A DNA stretch of 64,000 nt from Clostridia bacterium (GTDB lineage Bacteria > Bacillota > Clostridia > Lachnospirales > Lachnospiraceae). Of this stretch, positions 1 to 9,110 are shown in pieces. The notes under the pieces were generated by a model. That model saw nothing but the letters and a program-made list of their open reading frames with translations. It had not been told where the DNA came from and ran no database searches. Position numbers and translations under genes: made by a program. The stretch is from contig CAJTHL010000007.1 in assembly GCA_910576205.1 (NCBI GenBank), forward strand, positions 1 through 64,000, in the 5' to 3' direction. Numbering within the stretch: position 1 is the first letter of the stretch; each line of letters starts with the position of its first letter.

Positions 1-2
1 CG

Positions 3-1310
3 GTGTTCATGGAGATGCCTTATATGCTCCGCAAGCGCTTCCACATCCCCTACCGCTGCCACATACCCGTTAACCCCTTCCTCCACATCGTCCCCGGCCC
101 CGGAGGTATCCGTAAGGACAGGCACTGCCCCGGCGGCCATGGCTTCCGAGTGGGAAATGCTGTGCCCCTCCCATTCCGAGCAGCTGATGCATATATCCTG
201 CCTCTCCCAGAATGCCGGAATCTGCCCGTGGGCTATCTCTCCCATGAAGTTTATCCTGTCTCCCAGGCCTCTTTCCCTTATCTGTCTCTTCAGCTCTTCC
301 TCATAATCCCCGGAGCCTGCGATGTTCATGACAAAGTCCACCTGGCGGTCCCTTAGTTTTTCACAGACCTCCAGCAGCAGGTCCGCCCTTTTCTGCCTCA
401 CGGAAATCCTTCCCGCATATCCTATGTTAAGCGGGCAGCCCACGGGGCTGTACGAATGCCTGCTTTCTTTATTACATGGGATTTTCCAGTACAGCTCTTT
501 TGTTTTCCGGCGGGGAAACCCCGTCTCCCAGAGGGCATTTTTTATCCTTGTGCTGATGGTCAGGCACACATCAATATACGGCTCCCAGGTTTTCAGCGCC
601 CTGTAGTAGATTTCCTCGTCGTTATGAAGCACTGCGATGACCCTGAGGCCGGGGTTTATGTGCTTTTTTATGATGCACGCCCCTGCCATGATCTCAAAGG
701 GAAAACTGCACACCACGGTTTCCGCCCCGCTTTGCAGGATTTTCTCCATGGTGTCTGTGATTTCAACGCCTTTTCTGTGTTCCACGAATTCGGCCGGTAT
801 TGTGCTGTCCGCGGTTTTCCTTTCACAGAAGGAGGGCAGGATATAGGCGCTTCTGATATTTAATACGTTAAGGGTTCCGGCGAAAGAATAGCTCCACCTC
901 TCCACGCCTCCCAGCACCATGCCCCCGGACAGGTCTACCAGGCATTTGTATCTTTCCTCCCCTGCAGGGCTGGCCGGGGAAACACAGCGGGACAGGATTC
1001 CGGACATCCGGCATAGCATTTCCGGCGTTCTGGTATCGTCTGCCCGCACAATTTCCGTTTCCGGTATTCCGTTTCCCAGCAGCTGTGCCCTGACCTCTTC
1101 GTATCTGCCGCAGGTGATAAAGACCGTGACCTGGTTTTTCCAGTCATATACCTCCTGCGGCGCCAGTATTTTAACTCCCTCCGTCTCACTTCCCCAGAGG
1201 CTCTGCCCATTGTCACAGAAATAGTCCGGGCGCATGTTTAATTTTTTCCACAGTGAGAGCACTTCCCTGCCCGTTTTTCCGGAGCCCCAGAATATCTGCT
1301 TTTTCTTCAT
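3..1310 (-). CDS. GT4-family glycosyltransferase with N-terminal Rossmann module (partial, runs off left edge)
   Basis: Probable GT-B fold glycosyltransferase that adds a sugar from a nucleotide donor to a surface glycan on the cytoplasmic side. The frame opens at ATG 1308-1310 and stays open to the left edge, so 436 codons are visible and the C-terminus is missing. Residues 1-95 form a Rossmann-like module starting IFWGSGKTGREVL. The GT4 catalytic part follows, with GYAGRISVRQKRADLL near residue 315 and the donor-site signature EGHSISHSEAMAAGAVPV near residue 390. The start overlaps the preceding gene by ATGA, which indicates one operon. The family is clear from motifs; donor and acceptor cannot be read from sequence. 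Confidence 0.85.
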   Translation of the reverse strand, partial: MKKKQIFWGSGKTGREVLSLWKKLNMRPDYFCDNGQSLWGSETEGVKILAPQEVYDWKNQVTVFITCGRYEEVRAQLLGNGIPETEIVRADDTRTPEMLCRMSGILSRCVSPASPAGEERYKCLVDLSGGMVLGGVERWSYSFAGTLNVLNIRSAYILPSFCERKTADSTIPAEFVEHRKGVEITDTMEKILQSGAETVVCSFPFEIMAGACIIKKHINPGLRVIAVLHNDEEIYYRALKTWEPYIDVCLTISTRIKNALWETGFPRRKTKELYWKIPCNKESRHSYSPVGCPLNIGYAGRISVRQKRADLLLEVCEKLRDRQVDFVMNIAGSGDYEEELKRQIRERGLGDRINFMGEIAHGQIPAFWERQDICISCSEWEGHSISHSEAMAAGAVPVLTDTSGAGDDVEEGVNGYVAAVGDVEALAEHIRHLHEH

Positions 1311-2452
1311 ATTGTTTTTCCCTTATCCGCTTCCATAATCCAGTCTTTTAATGCAAGAACCCTTTTCCCTGTCTTTGCTTTTATTGCCTTTTCCACCTTC
1401 TCTGCCTCAAGCAGTGAAACAATGACGCAATCCGCCTCGGGCCAGGGCTCATCAAAGGTGTATATGGGCATTTCCGACTTTATTTCCCCGGCATTTCTGT
1501 CAATAAAACCTTTTACCTGTACAAAGGCGTTTAACTCGGAAACCAAATGCCTCCCCAGCATTCCACAGCCATAAACAACAGTGCTTTTTATTCCCAGAGA
1601 GCTTAAAAACGCCCCATAGTACACGCCTCGTTCCCGCAGCTTCATCCACCTGTCCAGAAGCTCCATTTTCCTCTTTAACGCATTCATTTCCTGCGCTCTG
1701 ACCAGATTTCTCAAGGAAAACCCTTCCATCAGTAACCGCAGGTCATTCCCGGAAAATATTTTATTTTCCTGTATAATGCGAAGAAGCTCATGCTCTGACC
1801 TGGCCATACCCACAATGTTTTCGGAGGCGTTTGTGCCATGGGAAACATGTTCATATAAAATATCTTTATTCAGGGAAAATTTACGCCCCTCCGCCATCAT
1901 ACAAAGCCATAAAAGCCAGTCGTCCGCCCCGTTGTTTTCCATAATATTTTCGGTCCAGACAGGGGGAATCGCGTCCCTGCGCAAAAGAACCTGTCCCGGG
2001 GAAATAATCTGATTCCAGTTCTCCAGAACAAATTCTTTACAGGCTATATTTTGAAAGGCTCTCTCATCTGCGTAATATTCCTTCCCCGCATCTATGGCTT
2101 TGCAGACCGATGCATCATGTATTCCCAGCGCCTGGAGCTGGCTATGGAAATATTCCGGTTTAATCCGGTCGTCCTGATCCAGAAACAAAACATATTCCCC
2201 TTGGCATTCTCTAAGGCCTCTAACCCTGGCTCCATGGATTCCCCTGTTAATCTCCGTATTCAGAACCTTTATGGAGATATCTCTGCCTTGCCCGTCATAA
2301 AACAGCGGGTCATCGGGCGCGTCATTTACCAGTAAAAGCTCCAGATAATCCGTCTCCTCCAGATAGCCTCTGCAATCTTCTATCTGCCGGATTACGCCCG
2401 GAACATACCCCGCCCCATAATAAACCGGAACTATTACGCTTATGCTTCTCAT
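1307..2452 (-). CDS. GT2-family glycosyltransferase with C-terminal Rossmann-like module
   Basis: Family 2 (GT-A fold) glycosyltransferase, 381 aa. It begins SISVIVPVYYGAGYV, carries LLLVNDAPDD (DxD-type region) near residue 45 and FLDQDDRIKPEYF near residue 95, as in WcaA/SpsA-type enzymes. The last 100 residues are a separate module with a TVVYGCGMLGRHLV nucleotide-binding-like loop, related to the N-terminal modules of the neighbours. A longer frame opens at 2596, but the true start is ATG 2450-2452, where the GT2 fold begins and which overlaps the upstream stop by ATGA. It is translationally coupled in the surface-glycan operon. The substrate is unknown. Confidence 0.85.
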   Translation of the reverse strand: MRSISVIVPVYYGAGYVPGVIRQIEDCRGYLEETDYLELLLVNDAPDDPLFYDGQGRDISIKVLNTEINRGIHGARVRGLRECQGEYVLFLDQDDRIKPEYFHSQLQALGIHDASVCKAIDAGKEYYADERAFQNIACKEFVLENWNQIISPGQVLLRRDAIPPVWTENIMENNGADDWLLWLCMMAEGRKFSLNKDILYEHVSHGTNASENIVGMARSEHELLRIIQENKIFSGNDLRLLMEGFSLRNLVRAQEMNALKRKMELLDRWMKLRERGVYYGAFLSSLGIKSTVVYGCGMLGRHLVSELNAFVQVKGFIDRNAGEIKSEMPIYTFDEPWPEADCVIVSLLEAEKVEKAIKAKTGKRVLALKDWIMEADKGKTI

Positions 2453-3861
2453 TCTATCCTCCAGGAGCCATCCAAAGTTTCTGTCAGCGCTTTTTCCAGC
2501 CGGTCCCCAAATCTGTCCATAGTAAAATATTTTTCGTAAACCTGCCTTGCCGCATTTCCCATTTCCTGCAGATTTTCCCGGTTTCCGATGACCCATCTCA
2601 TCTTCTCACATAAATCCTCTGGATCTCCGGCTTTACAGATAAGGCCGTTTTTTCCGTGCTTTATGTAATCCGCCGTTCCCGTAGCCTCAGACACAATGCA
2701 TATCTTTCCATACATCATACCCTCTGTTACAACAATGGGAAGCGAATCCTCCAGGGATGGACAGACTACCACGTCAATCTTTTCAAATGCCTTGTGTATC
2801 TCACTTCTTGTCAGCAATCCCGTTATCTTAATGGAGGGCTCTTCTGATGCCATCTCCTTTATACTGCCGGCATACGCGTCCGTCCCTATAGGGCCGATAA
2901 TGAGAAATTGCAGATTTCTCTTTTCCTCTCTGGGCAGCTGTGTAACGGCCCTCACAAAAACATCCTGTGCCTTTCCCTGGTGTACCATTCCTATAATCGC
3001 AAAAACCAGCGGCTCCGCCCTGTAGGAAAAACTATTTTCTTTCTTTTCGTCGGGAATTCCGTAAGACAGCAGCTCTCTTATTCTGTCTGGAAAGCAGTAA
3101 TTAAACCTGTTCTGTGCTACCCTGCTTACCGCACGGATATTTACCTTTTCCAGCTGCTGCCCTCCCACCTGCCCCTCAAAGCGATGCAGGATATTCTCAT
3201 ACAGCTTTCTCTCTGACTCATGTATCCACCACAGGACAGGCTTTATCCTGCTGATTTCACAGGCGCTGGGAATCATTGGAAACACATTTACCAGTACCGC
3301 GTCAAAAAGCTCTATCCATGCCAGTTCTTCACTGTGTATATAAGGCAATGCCGGGCACAATACAATTCTTATCCCGCCTTCCGTCATTTCCTCTATAAAT
3401 GCCTCGTCTCCCGAAGGCGCCGCCACAAAAACAGCATATCCACGCTCTTGTAATACCCTTGCCGCATAAACTGCTGCCAGAGGGCCCCCGGTGTAATTCA
3501 GATGGGAGGAGACAATCAGAATCTTTTTTTTACAGCTATCTGCATAATTCCCGCCGCAATAAAGCTTAAATTCTCCCCGGCAGATTTCGCTGGCAAGCTG
3601 TTCCCAGTACCAGATGTCCTTTCTATCTATTCCCAGTTTAAGCAGCTGGTCTTTCATGGCTTCCTCACTGGCGCTCATAAGGACAATTTTGTCATAGGAA
3701 AGCCGTGAAACATTCCCAGGTGCAAGAATTAAAACGCCATCCATTTTCTGTCCCTGAAGTTTGGGATTATTATCAAGAAAAGCCACAATTTCCCACATTG
3801 CAGGAATCTTGTGCTTCCTTTCCCGATAAAATCCGCCCACGCCAAAAATGACAATTCTCAT
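2449..3861 (-). CDS. GT4-family glycosyltransferase with N-terminal Rossmann module
   Basis: Probable surface-glycan glycosyltransferase of family GT4, 470 aa. Residues 1-100 are a Rossmann-like module (RIVIFGVGGFYRERKHKI, then a predicted nucleotide-binding strand set). The GT-B part starts near residue 110 with ILIVSSHLNYTGGPLAAVY. It ends with the donor-binding region CPSLEDSLPIVVTEGMMYGK near residue 375. ATG 3859-3861 is chosen because the Rossmann strand starts there and GGGAG lies about 8 nt upstream; an upstream TTG at 3909 would lie inside the end of the preceding gene. It overlaps the next gene by 4 nt. Specificity is not predictable. Confidence 0.86.
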   Translation of the reverse strand: MRIVIFGVGGFYRERKHKIPAMWEIVAFLDNNPKLQGQKMDGVLILAPGNVSRLSYDKIVLMSASEEAMKDQLLKLGIDRKDIWYWEQLASEICRGEFKLYCGGNYADSCKKKILIVSSHLNYTGGPLAAVYAARVLQERGYAVFVAAPSGDEAFIEEMTEGGIRIVLCPALPYIHSEELAWIELFDAVLVNVFPMIPSACEISRIKPVLWWIHESERKLYENILHRFEGQVGGQQLEKVNIRAVSRVAQNRFNYCFPDRIRELLSYGIPDEKKENSFSYRAEPLVFAIIGMVHQGKAQDVFVRAVTQLPREEKRNLQFLIIGPIGTDAYAGSIKEMASEEPSIKITGLLTRSEIHKAFEKIDVVVCPSLEDSLPIVVTEGMMYGKICIVSEATGTADYIKHGKNGLICKAGDPEDLCEKMRWVIGNRENLQEMGNAARQVYEKYFTMDRFGDRLEKALTETLDGSWRIE

Positions 3862-3890
3862 AGCCCGTACTCCCGCATCTTTACAGGATT

Positions 3891-4799
3891 CTACAGCCTC
3901 CTGTAACAATCATGTTTTCTGATAAATTCCCGAATATCCAAATAAAAATCCTCATAGTTTTCCCTTATTTTTTCATCCGGCCAGTTCCACCAGGCAATGC
4001 GGTTTAATGCTTCTATCTCTTCTTTTTCGTATCTGTATCTGATAATACGCGCCGGCACTCCTGCCACCACGGCATAATCGGGAACATCCCTTGTTATCAC
4101 GGCTCCTGCTCCGGCCACAACGCCATTGCCAATATCCGCTCCGTTTGTAACAAGGACATTTAAGCCAAACCACACGTCGTTCCCTATTCTGCATTTTTTT
4201 AAATTGCGCACCTTTACATCCCCATGGGGAACTACGCCGTCAAAATACCATGGTTCATCCTTATATCCGTCATAACTTTTTTCAAAAATCGGACTGACTG
4301 CTGAAGAATGGTATAAAAACGGATGGGTTGTGATATAGTCCATGGCATGATTTACTACTACATTTACCCCTGCTGCAAACGAGCAGAATGAACCGACAGA
4401 CTCCACCAGATTATGATTGCAGAGAGGCCCATAACTATACTTTCCGCATTTTGTATATTGTACTTCCTCTTTCTTTTTAAAAATTTCAATCACATCATCC
4501 CTGCGAAAATAATCCGTTAATTTTTCATATACCTCATCATAGATCCCGGAATCCGCGCACGTAAACAGGACTTTATATCCGGCAATATCCAAGCGTTTAC
4601 AGTATTCCAGATTTTTTATTTCCGGATTAAATGCAGATAACCGGTTATCCATGATAAGGTATTTTGTTATTCCAAAACAATCCGTTAAAATCTGTTTGGT
4701 GAGAATTCCCATTTCCCCATAGGGGTAGATAATGAATTTATTTATCCCTCTGCCAAGCGCCTTCTCTATGGCATTTCTTATCTCTTTGTAAGGCGTCAT
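3891..4799 (-). CDS. Hexapeptide-repeat acetyltransferase (XAT/CatB-like) with N-terminal Rossmann-like module
   Basis: Left-handed beta-helix acyltransferase, 302 aa, likely O- or N-acetylating a sugar of the glycan made by this operon using acetyl-CoA. Residues 1-110 form a Rossmann-like domain (KFIIYPYGEMGILTKQILTD). From about residue 125 hexapeptide repeats follow: VGSFCSFAAGVNVVVNHAMD carries the catalytic-type His, and VWFGLNVLVTNGADIGNGVV with VVAGVPARIIRYRY is the usual coil end of xenobiotic/Vat-like acetyltransferases. ATG 4797-4799 is chosen over GTG 4823 because AGAGAGGA sits 6-8 nt upstream. The N-terminal module is not typical for CatB enzymes. Confidence 0.85.
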   Translation of the reverse strand: MTPYKEIRNAIEKALGRGINKFIIYPYGEMGILTKQILTDCFGITKYLIMDNRLSAFNPEIKNLEYCKRLDIAGYKVLFTCADSGIYDEVYEKLTDYFRRDDVIEIFKKKEEVQYTKCGKYSYGPLCNHNLVESVGSFCSFAAGVNVVVNHAMDYITTHPFLYHSSAVSPIFEKSYDGYKDEPWYFDGVVPHGDVKVRNLKKCRIGNDVWFGLNVLVTNGADIGNGVVAGAGAVITRDVPDYAVVAGVPARIIRYRYEKEEIEALNRIAWWNWPDEKIRENYEDFYLDIREFIRKHDCYRRL

Positions 4800-4838
4800 A
4801 TTCTGTCCTCTCTTTCTCCCCACAAAGCCGGATGGGTC

Positions 4839-6002
4839 TTAGCCGGTCCTTTTCCAGATACTTATTCCCACAGTATTTTCCTTCGAAGGATTCGCCGCAT
4901 CATTTTGCCGTTCCATAAGCATATTCACATAATCCCTCACGTCAAAAATTTCTGTTTCATCAGCCATTCCTTCTTCCTCTATAACATCCCACAGAGGCCC
5001 CTGGCAAAAAGAGGAATGGAACGCTTTATAATCAATCTTGCATCTTCCTTTGAGCCAGGTTCCCTTCCACCTGACATCCAGACTGGCGTCACTCCTCATA
5101 AGGACAATGGTCCCATTCTCATAATGCTCCCAGTGGATATATTTCTTTGTCTCTTCTGTCAAGACAGTCTTATACCCGCCGGACGTATCCTTTTGTAATT
5201 CCAGACTGTTTCCGTCTTGTATACTCAGAAACAGGATTCGGTTTCCATCGCAGACCGCTCCCGTAAACTGATAGGGGCGGCTGGCGATTTCATCCGGCAA
5301 TTCAAACTCTTCAAAATCTGAATCTCCATCCCATCTTACAATTTTTCCGTGCTGCCAGGACGGAATCCAGAACCCATCCTCATTATGGTCGATGCCGCAA
5401 TATACATTCCCGGCGCTTCCAATCTGTTGCCATTCGTATTCCAGTGTATCCAGGTTAAGCCGCATCACATGATTGGATACGCTTACCGGAGAATAGGCAA
5501 GATTGTCCATTCTGATAGCGTCTGTAAAAAACAGGCCCTCCTCTTCCTTTTTCTGTTCCGGCGGACAGCTTATTTCCATATAGGATACAGAATAATCATT
5601 GAGATCAATCTTTAATATAGCCGGATACGCCGCGCCAAACAGGAAAATGCAATCCCCATAAACGACGGTTCCCCAGAATTTCAAGGTAATCTGCGGATGA
5701 TCTATAACAATATCCGTCCATTTCCCGCTCTTTAAATCGTATATCCATATTTTTTCTGCAAAAGAGGGAATCAGAATCAGTTTTTCTTTCCAGTATCGCA
5801 TCTTACGAAACCATTTCACTGCAAGGGCTTTTTCACAGGGAATGCGGCTTACGACAGATACGGCAAAATCCGGCATATGGATTTTGTAAAGGAGATTGTA
5901 CTCTAACGAAAAGAAATATATATTATCATCCACGAAAACCCCCGCTTCGGCAGGGAGAAACACGTTTCTTTTTTTTGTTTTTTCATCCATCATATTTTTC
6001 AT
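4839..6002 (-). CDS. Unrecognised beta-propeller-like protein in glycan operon
   Basis: Function not recognised. The 387-aa product has no signal peptide or membrane segment and is rich in beta strand. It repeats short blocks such as KIWIYDLKSGKWTDI, ILKIDLNDYSVSYMEI and MRLNLDTLEYEWQQIG spaced by roughly 50 residues, the pattern expected of a Kelch-like or WD-like propeller. It lies between the acetyltransferase and methyltransferase genes with 20-40 bp gaps, so it is probably co-transcribed and may assist glycan assembly. The start could be ATG 6002 (AAAAGGCGGGA directly upstream) or ATG 5993 or 5990. Propeller assignment is inference from spacing; the coding call is firm. Confidence 0.75.
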   Translation of the reverse strand: MKNMMDEKTKKRNVFLPAEAGVFVDDNIYFFSLEYNLLYKIHMPDFAVSVVSRIPCEKALAVKWFRKMRYWKEKLILIPSFAEKIWIYDLKSGKWTDIVIDHPQITLKFWGTVVYGDCIFLFGAAYPAILKIDLNDYSVSYMEISCPPEQKKEEEGLFFTDAIRMDNLAYSPVSVSNHVMRLNLDTLEYEWQQIGSAGNVYCGIDHNEDGFWIPSWQHGKIVRWDGDSDFEEFELPDEIASRPYQFTGAVCDGNRILFLSIQDGNSLELQKDTSGGYKTVLTEETKKYIHWEHYENGTIVLMRSDASLDVRWKGTWLKGRCKIDYKAFHSSFCQGPLWDVIEEEGMADETEIFDVRDYVNMLMERQNDAANPSKENTVGISIWKRTG

Positions 6003-6027
6003 TCCCGCCTTTTATTTTGAAAAACTT

Positions 6028-7005
6028 TTATTTCTCTGCCACCACATACACGCTATAATACCCGATCCTCTCAGATTCCAATACCGAGATAGCCTCAAAC
6101 CAGTCCTTGCTCTCCTTGGAAAACATATTTTTCCATCCCCGCGGCCACGCCACTTCCCGAAGACCCACCTGCTTGATAAAGTAGCCTGCCACTTTGAACA
6201 AATTTCCCAGGTTCCGCTGATTCCAGGTATACAAATGATAGCAGTTTTCTCCCCTCAGATACTCGTCGCGAATAGAATCATAAGGTACTACAAAAACCGC
6301 TTTCCCCCCGTCCACCAGCTTCTCTCTCAATCCACAGATGATTTTATAGGGCTCCAGGCAGTGCTCTAATGCATGTGTGGAAATAATCACATCCTGGCTT
6401 TTGTCCTCCAGCTCATCAAGGCTCGCCACACTTTTAATCCCCAGCTGTGCTGCGTATTTTCTTGCCACTTCATTTATTTCAATGCCGGTTTTCTCTCTGC
6501 AATCCAGTTTTTCCAGAAGCAATCCGCCGCCCATGCCAAACTCAGCCACCCGGTCTGTTGGCTTAATATATGTCTGGAAAAATTCCCGGTCCAACACGGA
6601 ATCAATCTCCGCGCAATGAACCTGCATGGAAAAATAATCCTCGTTATAGCGCCCTTCTCCTTCCACGCCGGGAAAGTCTAATTGTGTAAAATTAATAAAA
6701 GGATAAATCCCCTCCTCCAACAGCTGTCCCTCTATTTCGGATACTGCTGTGGAAATAATAATCAGATCGTTTTCTGTCCGGATTTTTTTGTATTCCTCGA
6801 AAACATAAGCCTTCGTGATAAAAGATTTCCCGCTTACACATGCTTCTACCACGTTTCTGTTATTATCAATCACACCAGCCACTTCTATATTGCATTCATC
6901 CTGAAGCTGATAAAATATTTTCTTCCCGATTTTACCTGCTCCAAAAATAAAAACTCTTTTCTTTTTACAAATTTTTAACCAGTTTATCTCTTCATTGATA
7001 TACAT
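6028..7005 (-). CDS. SAM-dependent methyltransferase with N-terminal Rossmann module
   Basis: Class I methyltransferase, 325 aa, probably methylating a glycan sugar or lipid-linked intermediate. Residues 1-115 hold a nucleotide-binding-like module (KKRVFIFGAGKIGKKIFYQL). The methyltransferase domain begins near residue 145, with motif I VAEFGMGGGLLLEKL, motif II TGIEIN and the post-motif block VIISTHALEHCLEPYKII. The start at 7005 is preferred because AAGGGGAG lies 7 nt upstream; an extension to 7044 lacks such a site. It is the first gene of the glycan operon, 56 bp after a terminator hairpin. Substrate not determined. Confidence 0.85.
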   Translation of the reverse strand: MYINEEINWLKICKKKRVFIFGAGKIGKKIFYQLQDECNIEVAGVIDNNRNVVEACVSGKSFITKAYVFEEYKKIRTENDLIIISTAVSEIEGQLLEEGIYPFINFTQLDFPGVEGEGRYNEDYFSMQVHCAEIDSVLDREFFQTYIKPTDRVAEFGMGGGLLLEKLDCREKTGIEINEVARKYAAQLGIKSVASLDELEDKSQDVIISTHALEHCLEPYKIICGLREKLVDGGKAVFVVPYDSIRDEYLRGENCYHLYTWNQRNLGNLFKVAGYFIKQVGLREVAWPRGWKNMFSKESKDWFEAISVLESERIGYYSVYVVAEK

Positions 7006-7061
7006 GCCGACGCTCCCCTTAATTCCCTGTTCCCTTTTTGACAAATCTTTTCATAGTAAAA

Positions 7062-7089
7062 CGAGGGGAAGAAAAACCTCTTCCCCTCG
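7062..7089 (-). terminator. Intrinsic terminator after the secreted protein gene
   Basis: An 11-bp perfect stem (CGAGGGGAAGA with its complement) closes a 6-nt loop, and TTTTACTATG follows on the minus strand. It lies 40 bp after the stop of the secreted protein gene and before the glycan operon, so it probably separates the two units. Confidence 0.7.
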
Positions 7090-7129
7090 TCCTTCTCCGC
7101 AATATCTCTATAACTGCTTCCCGTATTGC

Positions 7130-8191
7130 TTAAAACTGCGTAGTGGCAGTAAGGGTGCTGCCATCGGTCAGATAAACGGTAACGGTTACCATTTCTCCGC
7201 TTAATCCGGTTACCCATCCACTGCTTAATTTAAACTTCAGTGTGCCGCCGTTTTCTTCTGTCCACTGGCTTATATCCCAGTCCATATTGGGGTCGCTGTC
7301 AAGATTGTCAGAGGTTGTGCCATCCCATGACAAGGTCATTCTATGGGCAAAATTCTTTGTACTTGTCAATCCTGTCAGAATGATGGAGCCGTCATTGCTA
7401 AATGTAATGGGGCCGCCTGCAGTAGCGCCTTCCGGCTTGTCAATGGTCCATACCAGGCTTACGGTAGGCGGTGTCTCTGTTAATCCTACCCATTTTCCAT
7501 CGTCATTACAGGAACCGGTCAGCATAAAGGTATAGGACTGGAAGAGGCCGTCAAAGTCATTTTCGAGCTTGGCATTGGACGCGGTAGCGTTCAGCTGCTT
7601 CTTATAGGTTTTGCTGTCGGTAGCATATACTACTTCATAAAGTGCAGACGCATCTGTTATGGAAGAAGTAGCCACAATACCTGCGGTTGTGATAGCTGTC
7701 TCGTTAGTGCCATCCGTCACTGCAAGATAAATGGAAGGAGTAGCCGTATTCGCAGCGCCGCCACCAGTCGGTGCAGTAGTAACAATATCAATACCGCTCG
7801 GTGTTGCCACCTTTGCCTGAACCTTAATCTCTACATCCATGGTACTCTTGTTGTAAGCCTTGATGGGATCACTTACATCACTGTAGGTCGCAATATCGCT
7901 TCCAGACGCCGGCTCATTGCGGAAATACATGGTCTTACCAGGTATAAATGATGCAGACGCATATTTTGCTGCATCTGTCTGCGCGATTATCCCTGTGGGA
8001 TCCAGGATATAATCAAACTGGGTTCCTGCGTCTGTGGGCAGAACCACGCTAAATACGTCAGTAGCCTCCACAACATCCAGAGAACCAGAACCTTCTCCGC
8101 TTCCCTCTGCGGCGCTGGCCACTACTCCGCTTCCCATTACCATGGTTGCAGCCAGGACAGCAGCTAAAACTTTACTAAACTTCTTGCTCAT
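7130..8191 (-). CDS. Secreted surface protein, paralogue of the protein at 10766-11752
   Basis: Exported protein of unknown function, 353 aa. A Sec signal peptide is clear (lysines, then VLAAVLAATMVMGSGVVASA, cleavage near residue 28), followed by a short Gly/Ser/Glu-rich linker. The mature part is beta-rich and shares with the neighbour at 10766 the order LPT-A--FD-ILDP, a Y/F-F block, PS-YLA-TDG and LTG-CN--G-W-GL. No LPXTG, membrane anchor or lipobox is visible, so it is secreted or held non-covalently. SD GGAGG is 7 nt before ATG 8191. It is 57 bp downstream of a membrane-protein gene, hence probably co-transcribed. Confidence 0.82.
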   Translation of the reverse strand: MSKKFSKVLAAVLAATMVMGSGVVASAAEGSGEGSGSLDVVEATDVFSVVLPTDAGTQFDYILDPTGIIAQTDAAKYASASFIPGKTMYFRNEPASGSDIATYSDVSDPIKAYNKSTMDVEIKVQAKVATPSGIDIVTTAPTGGGAANTATPSIYLAVTDGTNETAITTAGIVATSSITDASALYEVVYATDSKTYKKQLNATASNAKLENDFDGLFQSYTFMLTGSCNDDGKWVGLTETPPTVSLVWTIDKPEGATAGGPITFSNDGSIILTGLTSTKNFAHRMTLSWDGTTSDNLDSDPNMDWDISQWTEENGGTLKFKLSSGWVTGLSGEMVTVTVYLTDGSTLTATTQF

Positions 8192-8248
8192 TACTCATCC
8201 TCCTTGATTTTTTTCCTTCCTTGGTTCTTTCCTGCACTTTCAAAGCGC

Positions 8249-8776
8249 TTACTGTGCGATTACGATCTGCACAGTTATCTGCAGCGTACTGATCTCCTGT
8301 TCCTCCTCATCCAGCAGATGATAGGTCATCAGACAGTCATACGTCCCTGCCTCCAATACCGTACCCAGCTCAAATTTCTCCAGGTGGGATCCCACCGGCA
8401 GAATCGGCGATTCGTAAATCGTCTCCCCCGTGTCTTCCCGGACAACATCGAAATAAACAGGATTCGTATTTGTAGTCGCATTCTCTACATACGCATTCTC
8501 CGAGGGTGCGTCCCCGCTTGGGAAATTCCATGTGGAGTTCATGGTAACCTCATAGTATCCTGGCGGAACATAGCCCTCCTCTGCAAGACTTTCCAGAACC
8601 TCATCCACATTGTCCTCATTGACTACCATATTGCGCCTTTTAGGCTCCTCCTCGTCCTGTCCACGGAACAGTAAGAATACTACCGCTCCCAACAGGGCCA
8701 CGATTACCACAAGACACGCCGCTAAAGCAATCCTCCCCCCTTTTCCGTTTTTTCCGCTTTTTTCCTGTTCCGACAC
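8249..8776 (-). CDS. Single-pass membrane protein with extracellular domain, unknown function
   Basis: Unrecognised 175-aa protein. A short Lys-rich cytoplasmic start (residues 1-14) is followed by one membrane helix (IALAACLVVIVALLGAVVFLLF, about 15-36) and an outside domain. The outside part has alternating strands such as GYYEVTMNSTWNFP and ESPILPVGSHLEKF, and ends in ITVQIVIAQ, suggesting a beta-sandwich. The start is GTG 8774-8776 with AGGAGGG 9 nt upstream. It is the first gene of a two-gene unit with the secreted protein at 7130-8191, so it may anchor or present that protein; this is inference from position. Confidence 0.78.
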   Translation of the reverse strand: MSEQEKSGKNGKGGRIALAACLVVIVALLGAVVFLLFRGQDEEEPKRRNMVVNEDNVDEVLESLAEEGYVPPGYYEVTMNSTWNFPSGDAPSENAYVENATTNTNPVYFDVVREDTGETIYESPILPVGSHLEKFELGTVLEAGTYDCLMTYHLLDEEEQEISTLQITVQIVIAQ

Positions 8777-9110
8777 GTTGCAAGCCCTCCTGTCAGTGCA
8801 TCTATATCAACACCCGCCCTTTCTTATAAATCTGGAAGGTGGGTTATCGATACCACAAATTATAAAATATAATATATATACTAAATGCTGCTGTTTTATA
8901 TATCGGCAACATCATAGCATAACATTAGCCCTCCCCGCAAGTTTTTTCTGAAAACCAGAAAAGGCCCGACCATTTGAAATATCTTTTGACGCCTTCCTTA
9001 TATAATGTTATAATGTTACAGGCATTGGGATATATAAGTAACCGCATCAAAAATAAACAAAACGGATTTTCCGGCGGCTCCCACGCACAGAAAGGCAGGA
9101 ATCCATACAT
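8777..9110. other. Divergent intergenic region (334 bp)
   Basis: No gene is seen here. The left half is very AT-rich and holds a minus-strand TATAAT at 8859-8864, about 80 nt upstream of the GTG at 8776, but no good -35 at 17 bp, so it is only a possible promoter for the leftward surface unit. The right half holds the strong rightward promoter at 8986-9014. Confidence 0.5.
8986..9014 (+). promoter_or_regulatory. Sigma-A promoter for the O-antigen-ligase-like gene
   Basis: TTGACG at 8986-8991 and TATAAT at 9009-9014 are separated by exactly 17 bp. The expected transcript start lies about 90 nt before the ATG at 9111. Confidence 0.8.
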
